A DNA stretch of 6,882 nucleotides from an uncultured Collinsella sp. (GTDB lineage Bacteria; Actinomycetota; Coriobacteriia; Coriobacteriales; Coriobacteriaceae): the NCBI GenBank assembly GCA_958438125.1, contig CAUBQN010000080.1, positions 1 to 6,882 of the forward strand, read 5' to 3'. The stretch's first letter is position 1; each line of letters opens with the position of its first letter. Positions 1-4,531 of the stretch are shown piece by piece. The translations under genes were made by a program, and so were the position numbers. Under the pieces are notes generated by a model. It ran no database searches. It saw only the letters and a list, made by a program, of their open reading frames with translations, and was not told where the DNA came from.

Positions 1-22
1 CTGAACTTTTATGTGGATGCCA

Positions 23-37
23 AACAAAAAGTTTGTT
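23..37. promoter_or_regulatory. Operator-like dyad, copy 1
   Basis: A perfect inverted repeat, AACAAA-AAG-TTTGTT, has 6-bp arms and a 3-bp centre. The same dyad recurs at 74-88 with only the centre changed. Its centre is 171-185 bases upstream of the regulator start at 208. The binding protein is not identified. The YheO-like regulator itself, or a regulator of a divergent gene left of the window, are the obvious candidates; both are inference. Confidence 0.5.
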
Positions 38-73
38 AGCACTGTTCTATCACACTTTTTGATTGGCAAACCT

Positions 74-88
74 AACAAATTGTTTGTT
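74..88. promoter_or_regulatory. Operator-like dyad, copy 2
   Basis: AACAAA-TTG-TTTGTT is a perfect 6-bp inverted repeat and matches copy 1 at 13 of 15 positions. The two centres are 51 bp apart, close to five helical turns, so both sites would face the same side of the DNA. I could not find a convincing -35/-10 pair between the dyads and the gene at 208, so the promoter being controlled is undefined. Confidence 0.5.
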
Positions 89-195
89 GCCGTAATCGGT
101 ACCTTTTCGCCGCCGAACGGTTATGAATTGCCTTGTTGATGGATTTGTTTGCGGTCAAGTGTGGTTTATGGCACAGTGAGCCCAAACTAATTTTT

Positions 196-202
196 AGGAA
201 GG
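196..202 (+). promoter_or_regulatory. Ribosome binding site that fixes the start at 208
   Basis: AGGAAGG lies 5 nt upstream of ATG 208. It favours this start over the in-frame TTG at 133, which has no comparable site. Confidence 0.7.
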
Positions 203-207
203 CACCT

Positions 208-861
208 ATGACCCCCGCACAGATTGAGTTTTATAAGCGCCTTGCACACGGCCTGGCGCTCCAATTTGGCCCCAACTGCGAAATCGTCGTCCACGATCTG
301 GAGACCGATGACGTGGACCACTCCATCGTAGTGATCGAAAACGGTCACGTCAGCGGGCGCAAACTGGGTGACGGCCCCAGCCATATCGTGTTTGAGTCCA
401 TGCACGAGGGCACCACCGACGTGCACGACCGCGAGCCGTACCTCACTAAAACCACCGATGGCAAGCTGCTCAAGTCCTCGACCATCTTTATCCGCAACGA
501 CGAAGGCAAGCCCGTCGGCATTTTGGGCATCAACTTTGACATTACGCTTATGAAGGCTTTTGAGCGTTCGCTCGACGCCTTTACCGGCACCGGCGGCACG
601 GGCTATACCGAGCCCGAGCCCATTACCAAGAACATCGGCGACCTGCTCGAGGACCTGCTGCACGAGTGCGAGCAGTTTGTGGGCAAGCCCGCGGCACTCA
701 TGACCAAAGACGAGCGCATTCGTGCCATTGGCTACCTCGACCGTCGCGGCGCCTTCCTCATTTCCAAGTCGAGCGAGCGCGCCTGCGAGTTCTTTGGCAT
801 CTCCAAGTACAGCTTCTATAGCTACCTCAATGAGGCCAAGGCGGCGGCCGGCGACAAGTAG
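208..861 (+). CDS. YheO-like PAS domain / helix-turn-helix transcriptional regulator
   Basis: A 217-residue DNA-binding regulator of the YheO/DauR type. Residues 5-115 form the YheO-like PAS domain (PF08348 type): the early segment CEIVVHDL (24-31) and the late segment IRNDEGKPVGILGINFD (95-111) are typical of it. Residues about 160-211 form the C-terminal HTH_22-type domain, with YLDRRGAFLISKSSERACEF followed by FGISKYSFYSYL. Family members sense a small ligand or cofactor through PAS and act on catabolic or redox genes; DauR represses D-arginine use. The ligand here cannot be told. I chose ATG 208 because AGGAAGG (196-202) sits 5 nt before it and the family alignment starts there. A TTG at 133 would add 25 unrelated residues. 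Two dyads at 23-37 and 74-88 may be its own operators. Confidence 0.88.
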   Translation: MTPAQIEFYKRLAHGLALQFGPNCEIVVHDLETDDVDHSIVVIENGHVSGRKLGDGPSHIVFESMHEGTTDVHDREPYLTKTTDGKLLKSSTIFIRNDEGKPVGILGINFDITLMKAFERSLDAFTGTGGTGYTEPEPITKNIGDLLEDLLHECEQFVGKPAALMTKDERIRAIGYLDRRGAFLISKSSERACEFFGISKYSFYSYLNEAKAAAGDK

Positions 862-944
862 GCACTCGCCTGGATTGCCCCTCCCCTTTTGGGTGCGAGT
901 TCTGGAAAGCACGAATCCAAGACCGGGCCGCTTGGGAAGTTCCA

Positions 945-950
945 TATAAT
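945..950 (+). promoter_or_regulatory. Candidate -10 element for the membrane-protein gene
   Basis: An exact TATAAT lies 34 nt upstream of ATG 985, which would put transcription start near 957. The -35 region (about 921-928) is G/C-rich and does not resemble TTGACA, so an activator or a weak promoter would be needed. The position argues against translation starting at the upstream TTG at 889, which would lie before the transcript start. Confidence 0.4.
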
Positions 951-984
951 CGATGTCATTAGTATTTCGAAAGGATGGAACAGA

Positions 985-1974
985 ATGGCGTTGAGCAAGG
1001 CATCATGCACCGGTCGCGGATTGATTCCGGCAATTGGTGGACATGTGCACCGCATGTTCGATGAGGGTGAAGACGACCTGTTTTCGCTAAGCCTTGACGA
1101 CGTGATGGATGATCGCCCGTGGACCGCCGACGAACTCATGGGCGGCGGCGGGGCTCGCCCGTCAAGCCCCAATCCCGCACTTGCGCCTAAGACCGCATCT
1201 GCGCCGACTCCTGCGCAGCCGGCTGTTTCGACGCCCGCGCCTACGCCCGCACCCACTTCGGCGTCCACGCCCGCTCCCCGCCCCGCAAGCGACCCGTCCG
1301 AGACGGCGGCATTTCTCGCTGCAGCGACGCAGGGCAAATCGGCCGACAGCACCGTTATGTACAGCGCCCAGCAGTTGCCTGTTCCTGCGGCACGCAAGCC
1401 TCCGGTCGCAAGGCTCGATGAGCCCGTTGCCCATCAGGTTGCCTACGATTCCTGGGCTGCAGCCGATCTGGATGAGACCTCTACCGGCATGCCGGCGCTC
1501 GACGTTCCAGTTAATCCGCTTTTTGCCGCCAACACGAGCGCCGCGGACTATGAGGGCGGTGCGGCATATTCCGATTATTCCGATGGCTATGCTGGCACCA
1601 GTCGCATCGAGACCGAGGATTATGGCACCGCACCGAGCGATTATCTCAACGATCCGTACGCTGCCACGCCCGCACCGGAATATGACCCGGAGGCCGCGTC
1701 CGCGCCGGCGTATACCAAAAGCACGGGCGAAGAGCGCTTCGCCGATTATTACGCCGAGGAAAAGGCGCTGCGTTTCTCGGAATTTCCGCAGGCAGTCAAG
1801 GTTGCCTTTATCGCCATTATCATTGCCCTGCTCGGTGTCATTGCGTTTGAGGGATTCCAGCTGTTCCGCGGCCCCACCCAAGCGGAGTCGGAGACCCAGC
1901 AAAAAGAGGACGATAACCAGTACCTGGACATCAACACCCTCAAGGGCGACCCCAACGACGGGGACGACGAATAA
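985..1974 (+). CDS. Hypothetical single-pass membrane protein with Pro/Ala-rich, acidic body
   Basis: I do not recognise this 329-residue protein. In order it has: an acidic N-terminal segment with DDLFSLSLDDVMDD and WTADELMGGGG (about residues 30-56); a Pro/Ala/Thr low-complexity stretch (57-103); a disordered Tyr/Asp/Ala-rich region (about 188-245); and one clear membrane helix at 271-290, with core VAFIAIIIALLGVIAF. It ends in a short, strongly acidic tail finishing GDPNDGDDE. No signal peptide is seen, so a large cytoplasmic N-terminal part and a short outer tail is one reading; topology is inference. AAGGA (971-975) is 9 nt before ATG 985. ATG 1054 (MFDEGED) is an alternative, 306-residue start with a poorer ribosome site. 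Codon use matches the preceding gene. A strong terminator follows. Confidence 0.75.
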   Translation: MALSKASCTGRGLIPAIGGHVHRMFDEGEDDLFSLSLDDVMDDRPWTADELMGGGGARPSSPNPALAPKTASAPTPAQPAVSTPAPTPAPTSASTPAPRPASDPSETAAFLAAATQGKSADSTVMYSAQQLPVPAARKPPVARLDEPVAHQVAYDSWAAADLDETSTGMPALDVPVNPLFAANTSAADYEGGAAYSDYSDGYAGTSRIETEDYGTAPSDYLNDPYAATPAPEYDPEAASAPAYTKSTGEERFADYYAEEKALRFSEFPQAVKVAFIAIIIALLGVIAFEGFQLFRGPTQAESETQQKEDDNQYLDINTLKGDPNDGDDE

Positions 1975-2003
1975 CAAATGCCAAAAATTGAGGGTCGTAG
2001 ACC

Positions 2004-2045
2004 AAATCAACCCCGTGCGCTCATTGCCGCACGGGGTTGATTTTT
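2004..2045 (+). terminator. Strong rho-independent terminator
   Basis: There are perfect 16-bp arms, 2004-2019 (AAATCAACCCCGTGCG) and 2028-2043, an 8-nt loop (CTCATTGC), and a run of five T at 2041-2045. It ends the transcript of the membrane-protein gene, whose stop codon is 30 nt before the stem. The A-rich 5' foot would let it work partly in reverse too. Confidence 0.95.
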
Positions 2046-2066
2046 GTCCGCGTGCGCTGATAGACT
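2037..2066 (+). promoter_or_regulatory. Candidate promoter for the riboswitch-controlled gene
   Basis: TTGATT (2037-2042) and TAGACT (2061-2066) are 18 bp apart; each matches the sigma-70-type consensus at 4 of 6 positions. Transcription would start near 2073, about 20 nt before the first helix of the leader at 2094. The -35 lies inside the 3' arm of the preceding terminator, so the two elements share DNA. Confidence 0.45.
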
Positions 2067-2093
2067 TCCTCTTGCCCACAAGGAGCGGGCACG

Positions 2094-2182
2094 TTTTATC
2101 CAGAGTCGGGGTAGAGAGTTGGCTCCACGATCCCGACGCCAACCGGCCAAGAGGCACGGTGGCCCTGCCAACATCGATGAAA
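2094..2182 (+). ncRNA. SAM-I/SAM-IV superfamily riboswitch (probable), translational type
   Basis: The leader shows the S-box core in order. P1 is TTTTATC (2094-2100) with GATGAAA (2176-2182). Then comes CAGAG. The P2 base is GTCGGG (2105-2110) with CCCGAC (2132-2137), and the P2 tip is GAG (2114-2116) with CTC (2123-2125). The P2 loop (2117-2122, AGTTGG) can pair as a pseudoknot with GCCAAC (2138-2143). The conserved CCAACC precedes P3, CCGGCC (2143-2148) with GGC-A-CGG (2153-2159), and ACGGTG follows. SAM-I has a long P4 after this, but only about 16 nt remain before P1 closes, and they read more like SAM-IV or the SAM-I/IV variant. The P1 3' strand ends inside AAAGGAG (2180-2186), the ribosome site of the next gene. 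Ligand-stabilised P1 should therefore block translation. Assignment is by eye. Confidence 0.68.
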
Positions 2183-2186
2183 GGAG
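2180..2186 (+). promoter_or_regulatory. Ribosome binding site overlapping riboswitch helix P1
   Basis: AAAGGAG ends 5 nt before ATG 2192. Its first three bases are the 3' end of P1 (2176-2182), so helix formation and ribosome binding compete. Confidence 0.65.
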
Positions 2187-2191
2187 TCCGT

Positions 2192-2614
2192 ATGGACAAT
2201 TTCTCTGTGCGCAGTGAGCGCAACTTCCACAACCTGGCAACCAAGCCAAAACGAATGCATCTTCTGGACAAGCCGAACGGCTACGCCTCGGCCATGGTCA
2301 AGAGCAGCCTCTCCCACCAGATGCGCTTTACGGTGCAGGTGCTCGAGGAAGAGCTCTACACCGCCGGCAACCCACACGTACTGCAGATCAAGCTGCTCGG
2401 AGATAACTCTCGTGAGCCGTCCAGCTGGAAGCTGTTTGCCGACGGCGTGTGCGTTGCGGACGGCTCGGGCGACTTTGCCCGCGAGTGCTTCTGTGAGGGC
2501 GCCGAGGTGTTCCTGGACCTGTGCCGCGACGCCGTCAACGCCGCTGAGCTGCATCAGTGGAGTCAAAGGGAGTATGAGCTGCTGAGTGTGGCGCGCGGGA
2601 TCGCGATGGCGTAA
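2192..2614 (+). CDS. Hypothetical protein under a SAM-type riboswitch
   Basis: A 140-residue soluble protein that I do not recognise. It has a basic N-terminus (about residues 1-30, with KPKRMHLLDKPNGYA), then a likely alpha/beta domain with FTVQVLEEELY, PHVLQIKLLGD and WKLFADGVCVADG. A helical C-terminus follows (FARECFCEGAEVFLDLCRDA then REYELLSVARGIAMA). There is no membrane segment or signal peptide. ATG 2192 is set by AAAGGAG 5 nt upstream; the reading frame stays open far upstream, but that part crosses a terminator and a structured leader. If the riboswitch call holds, a role tied to methionine, SAM or methylation supply is possible, but nothing in the protein shows it. A decayed second copy lies at 4259-4452, about 82% identical in DNA over its best part. 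It converges on the abiEii toxin gene, 22 bp away, with no terminator between them. Confidence 0.8.
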   Translation: MDNFSVRSERNFHNLATKPKRMHLLDKPNGYASAMVKSSLSHQMRFTVQVLEEELYTAGNPHVLQIKLLGDNSREPSSWKLFADGVCVADGSGDFARECFCEGAEVFLDLCRDAVNAAELHQWSQREYELLSVARGIAMA

Positions 2615-2636
2615 GCGAGAGATCTCGGCAGTGTCA

Positions 2637-3470
2637 CTAACGAGCAGAATCGATTTTGGCAATCAAGTCGTTCGCCCATGCCACGGCATCATCGACAGTC
2701 GGCAAAACGTTAAGTCCTTCCGCCTGGGAGAAATACAGTGAGTCCCAGCCCACTCCCCTCGAAATCATTGGAGGCCACTCCTGCTCCGCACGATACGCAA
2801 AGAGTCTGATACAGACCTCTCGAGTTTTTGGGTAATCAATTTCCCCGTTGGAAATTGCAATCTGGAGATCTATCAGATCATGGGCGCGCTCGCTGCCGGG
2901 GCTGCTCGCAGCATGAAGTTTCTGGGCAATCTGATGCTCGAGCCTCATGCACGGAACCGGCCCCGGTTCGGGAAACCCGAGACCTTTCAATATTGCCGCA
3001 GCTTCAGGCGAGGAAACCATATCGGGATCGTCGGCGTCGCCGATTTCGTTATGACCGACCTCAAGCGGCAGCGTCATCCACGATTTACCATTGTAGGCAA
3101 TCTTGATTTCGAACGGACGCATGACGTAAGCAGTTGGAATTCCCTTCGGAGATGCGGGCTCCCTCGGAACAATGGCACCCGAGAATCCGTTCCAGCCTAT
3201 AGTGAGCGAATCTTCAAGCTTCGTCATGTAATCGTTCAGCGAGGATGCCCTGGCGGTATCGAGGTCGCGCGAGAACCGCGTGGCATCTTTCCCAAAGCGA
3301 ATCTTCAGGGCATTTCCACCCTTTGCGGCTCCATCGGGTAGCATTTGTCCAACAACAACGGCCGCAATGAGCCTTTTAACGCGGCCCGGTTCTTCGCCCA
3401 AATCAGTGCAGAGTCGGTCTATCGCTATGTCAAGGTTACGTCTGCTGGTTGGCTTCTTGACTTCCTTCAC
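2637..3470 (-). CDS. abiEii: AbiEii-type nucleotidyltransferase toxin (type IV toxin-antitoxin)
   Basis: A 277-residue protein of the AbiEii/AbiGii nucleotidyltransferase family (PF08843), full length for the family. Visible motifs: the GG signature in KGGNALKIRF (GG at 51-52); the metal-binding pair in RFSRDLD (Asp69, Asp71); a third acidic position in LPLEVG (Glu137); and the family's C-terminal motif HQIAQKLHAA (Lys184) with ERAHDLIDL (Arg195, Asp198, Asp201). All catalytic positions look intact. Characterised relatives either bind GTP (streptococcal AbiEii) or add nucleotides to tRNA 3' ends (mycobacterial MenT), halting growth and aborting phage infection; which applies here is unknown. 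The start is GTG at 3470, overlapping the antitoxin stop as GTGA (3467-3470). AAGGAG (3476-3481) lies 5 nt upstream, so the toxin is probably made by coupled translation. Confidence 0.9.
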   Translation of the reverse strand: MKEVKKPTSRRNLDIAIDRLCTDLGEEPGRVKRLIAAVVVGQMLPDGAAKGGNALKIRFGKDATRFSRDLDTARASSLNDYMTKLEDSLTIGWNGFSGAIVPREPASPKGIPTAYVMRPFEIKIAYNGKSWMTLPLEVGHNEIGDADDPDMVSSPEAAAILKGLGFPEPGPVPCMRLEHQIAQKLHAASSPGSERAHDLIDLQIAISNGEIDYPKTREVCIRLFAYRAEQEWPPMISRGVGWDSLYFSQAEGLNVLPTVDDAVAWANDLIAKIDSAR

Positions 3471-3994
3471 GACAGCTCCTTCATCAGTCTCTCATGCTCA
3501 TTGGAGGTAATAAGGCCCTCGGCTCGAGCGTGCTTGGTTGCCTCGATGAGGCGTTCGGTCATAACGGACCCCTTACAAGCCTCAATCGCATCGGCAACGC
3601 ATTGAGAAGGGATTCCTTCATAGGACGTCGTTTTCGCATTCTCTGGAGCGCACACTGTTTTTACCCAAGCCGGCAGTTTGCGGCGAACACGCTTTGGTGT
3701 TGCTACGGTCACGGCACGAGGATCAACAAGTGCAAGTGCGTGCATAGACAGCACTGATTCGCCCCACAGGAAACCCTCGTCACCAACAAGAGCCACTGCC
3801 TCCGCAAAGACATCACGGGGCGTCGGAACCCATTGGGCGAGCTTGTACACCCCATGTCCTCGGCGCATCAATTTCCCAGTGGCACACCATCGACTCAGTT
3901 CTCCGGTGGTTACGCCAATCTCACGTGCCTGTGCAGTAGTCACGATGCCGTAGCCATCTGCCGCCAGTTCGAATATTTCATCAAAGTGTTTCAT
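3467..3994 (-). CDS. abiEi: AbiEi-type antitoxin / transcriptional repressor
   Basis: A 175-residue antitoxin of the AbiEi family. Residues about 4-52 form the N-terminal winged helix: GIVTTAQAREIGVTTGELSRW is the DNA-binding helix pair and LMRRGHGVYKL the wing. The rest matches the AbiEi C-terminal domain, with RDVFAEAVAL, FLWGESVLSMHALALVDP, a basic VRRKLPAW and a helical end. In the streptococcal system AbiEi represses its own operon and neutralises AbiEii without a stable complex; a similar role here is inference. ATG 3994 is forced: an in-frame TAG (4003-4005) lies three codons upstream, no start codon lies between, and no later Met precedes the winged helix. There is no Shine-Dalgarno sequence, which suggests a leaderless or near-leaderless message. 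Interleaved inverted repeats over the start are the probable operator. Confidence 0.9.
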   Translation of the reverse strand: MKHFDEIFELAADGYGIVTTAQAREIGVTTGELSRWCATGKLMRRGHGVYKLAQWVPTPRDVFAEAVALVGDEGFLWGESVLSMHALALVDPRAVTVATPKRVRRKLPAWVKTVCAPENAKTTSYEGIPSQCVADAIEACKGSVMTERLIEATKHARAEGLITSNEHERLMKELS

Positions 3995-4030
3995 GTCAAA
4001 AGACTAACACTTTTGTATGTCTTTTGACAT
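3983..4030 (-). promoter_or_regulatory. abiE promoter-operator: two interleaved inverted repeats
   Basis: Repeat 1 has perfect 12-bp arms, ATGTCAAAAGAC (3993-4004) and GTCTTTTGACAT (4019-4030), 14 bp apart. Repeat 2 has perfect 8-bp arms, AAAGTGTT (3983-3990) and AACACTTT (4006-4013), 15 bp apart. They interleave in the order 2-1-2-1. On the minus strand, -35 ATGTCA (4030-4025) and -10 TAGTCT (4006-4001) are 18 bp apart. Transcription would then start at or near the A of ATG 3994. Repeat 1 covers the -35, the -10 and the start codon; repeat 2 reaches codons 2-4. Binding would block transcription, as known for AbiEi operators. The promoter is weaker evidence than the repeats. Confidence 0.7.
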
Positions 4031-4059
4031 AGACATGGTCTTAATCAAGCATTAGAGAT

Positions 4060-4191
4060 CTATTTTAATTCGTATAGCACTGCAATCGCCCTCTCTGGAT
4101 TCGAAGCCCGCGTCGACAGCATGCGAAAGTAAAAAATACAGGCAAGAACGATATCGAATGAAATCGCTCCCGCTGGCATATATCTTACCAT
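4060..4191 (-). CDS. Possible small ORF downstream of SOS box
   Basis: An ORF of 43 codons (or 39 from the second ATG at 4179) begins directly after the LexA-like palindrome. Its product would have a short hydrophobic stretch (AISFDIVLACIFYF) and a basic, Arg-rich middle, ending AVLYELK. I recognise no family. There is no good Shine-Dalgarno sequence. If the -10 is TTTATA (4196-4191), transcription would begin near 4184, making the 4179 start the better one. It may be chance or the relic of a longer SOS gene. Confidence 0.2.
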   Translation of the reverse strand: MVRYMPAGAISFDIVLACIFYFRMLSTRASNPERAIAVLYELK

Positions 4192-4194
4192 ATA

Positions 4195-4212
4195 AACGAA
4201 CACGTGTTCGTT
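4195..4212. promoter_or_regulatory. LexA (SOS) box, perfect palindrome
   Basis: AACGAACACGTGTTCGTT is an 18-bp perfect palindrome. Its 14-bp core CGAACACGTGTTCG (4197-4210) satisfies the Gram-positive/actinobacterial LexA consensus CGAAC-N4-GTTCG at every fixed position. On the minus strand TTGATG (4220-4215) could be a -35 and TTTATA (4196-4191) a -10, 18 bp apart with the box between them, a usual place for LexA. No good promoter is seen on the plus strand. No intact SOS gene follows on either strand; abiEi begins about 200 bp downstream on the minus strand. Confidence 0.65.
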
Positions 4213-4258
4213 CTCATCAATTATTGATTTATCGCACGCCCGCTTTAGCCGCTGTCCG

Positions 4259-4452
4259 CGCGAATCGTCTAGCCGATAGCTCTTCGCCGACAGCGCGTGC
4301 ATCGCAAGCGCTCGGGCACCTTTGCCCTCGAGTGCTTCTGCGAGGGAACCGAAGTGTCTCTGGATCTGTGCCGCGACGCCGTGCGCGCGGCCAAGCTGCG
4401 CCAGTAGAGCCAGAGGGAGTACGAGCTGCTGAGCGCGGCGCGCGGGATTGCG
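4259..4452 (+). pseudogene. Decayed 3' copy of the 2192-2614 gene
   Basis: The sequence corresponds to the last 70 or so codons of the 140-residue gene at 2192-2614. By hand count 4312-4452 matches 2465-2605 at 116 of 141 positions (82%), with many differences at silent third bases. Weaker similarity reaches back to 4259 (codons for RESSS, stop, LFAD against REPSSWKLFAD). It is disabled in at least three places: a TAG at 4277-4279 in place of a Lys codon, a one-base deletion near 4305, and a TAG at 4405-4407 in place of the Trp TGG at 2558-2560. The 5' half, the start codon and the riboswitch leader are absent. After 4452 a run of eight G leads into unrelated sequence; the frame closes at 4513-4515. 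Confidence 0.85.
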
Positions 4453-4496
4453 GGGGGGGTGAAGGCGGGCAGACAAGCCATCGGCAATTCCGAGAT

Positions 4497-4531
4497 GGCA
4501 AGGGCAGAGAATTAGATTCCCGGCCCTTGCC
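4497..4531 (-). terminator. Stem-loop at the end of the GmrSD gene (possible terminator without U-tract)
   Basis: Perfect 9-bp G/C-rich arms, GGCAAGGGC (4497-4505) and GCCCTTGCC (4523-4531), enclose a 17-nt loop. On the minus strand the stem begins at the last base of the nuclease stop codon. No T-run follows on either strand, so it is not a standard intrinsic terminator. It may act as an mRNA 3' end stabiliser or as one of the U-less hairpins proposed in actinobacteria. Confidence 0.3.

Noticed and set aside
864..900. Hairpin after the regulator gene (ACTCGC with GCGAGT) as a terminator.
   Set aside because: Only 6 bp, a 25-nt loop and no T-run; it could easily be chance.
187..945. Long open frame on the minus strand opposite the PAS/HTH regulator.
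   Set aside because: It is a high-GC shadow frame: it lacks family motifs, while the plus-strand frame carries complete PAS and HTH domains with a good ribosome site.
1109..2191. Open plus-strand frame running into the 140-residue gene from far upstream.
   Set aside because: It overlaps the membrane-protein gene in another frame, is extremely Arg/Pro-rich, and crosses a terminator and a structured leader. The real start is ATG 2192.
1162..2271. Long minus-strand open frame opposite the membrane protein.
   Set aside because: Arg/Gly/Cys-rich shadow of a Pro/Ala-rich gene. It runs through the strong terminator and has no recognisable domain.
2616..2627. CGAGAGATCTCG between the convergent 140-residue gene and abiEii as a bidirectional terminator.
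   Set aside because: The stem is only 4 bp with a 4-nt loop and no T-run.
4098..4115. tRNA T-arm-like sequence (GGATTCGAAGCCC on the plus strand, TTCGAATCC on the minus strand).
   Set aside because: The five-base stem around the loop does not pair on either strand, and no acceptor, D-arm or anticodon arm is found nearby.
4195..4212. The CACGTG-centred palindrome as a plain restriction-type or chance palindrome.
   Set aside because: Eighteen perfectly symmetric bases are unlikely by chance, and the fixed positions fit CGAAC-N4-GTTCG, so a LexA site is the better reading.
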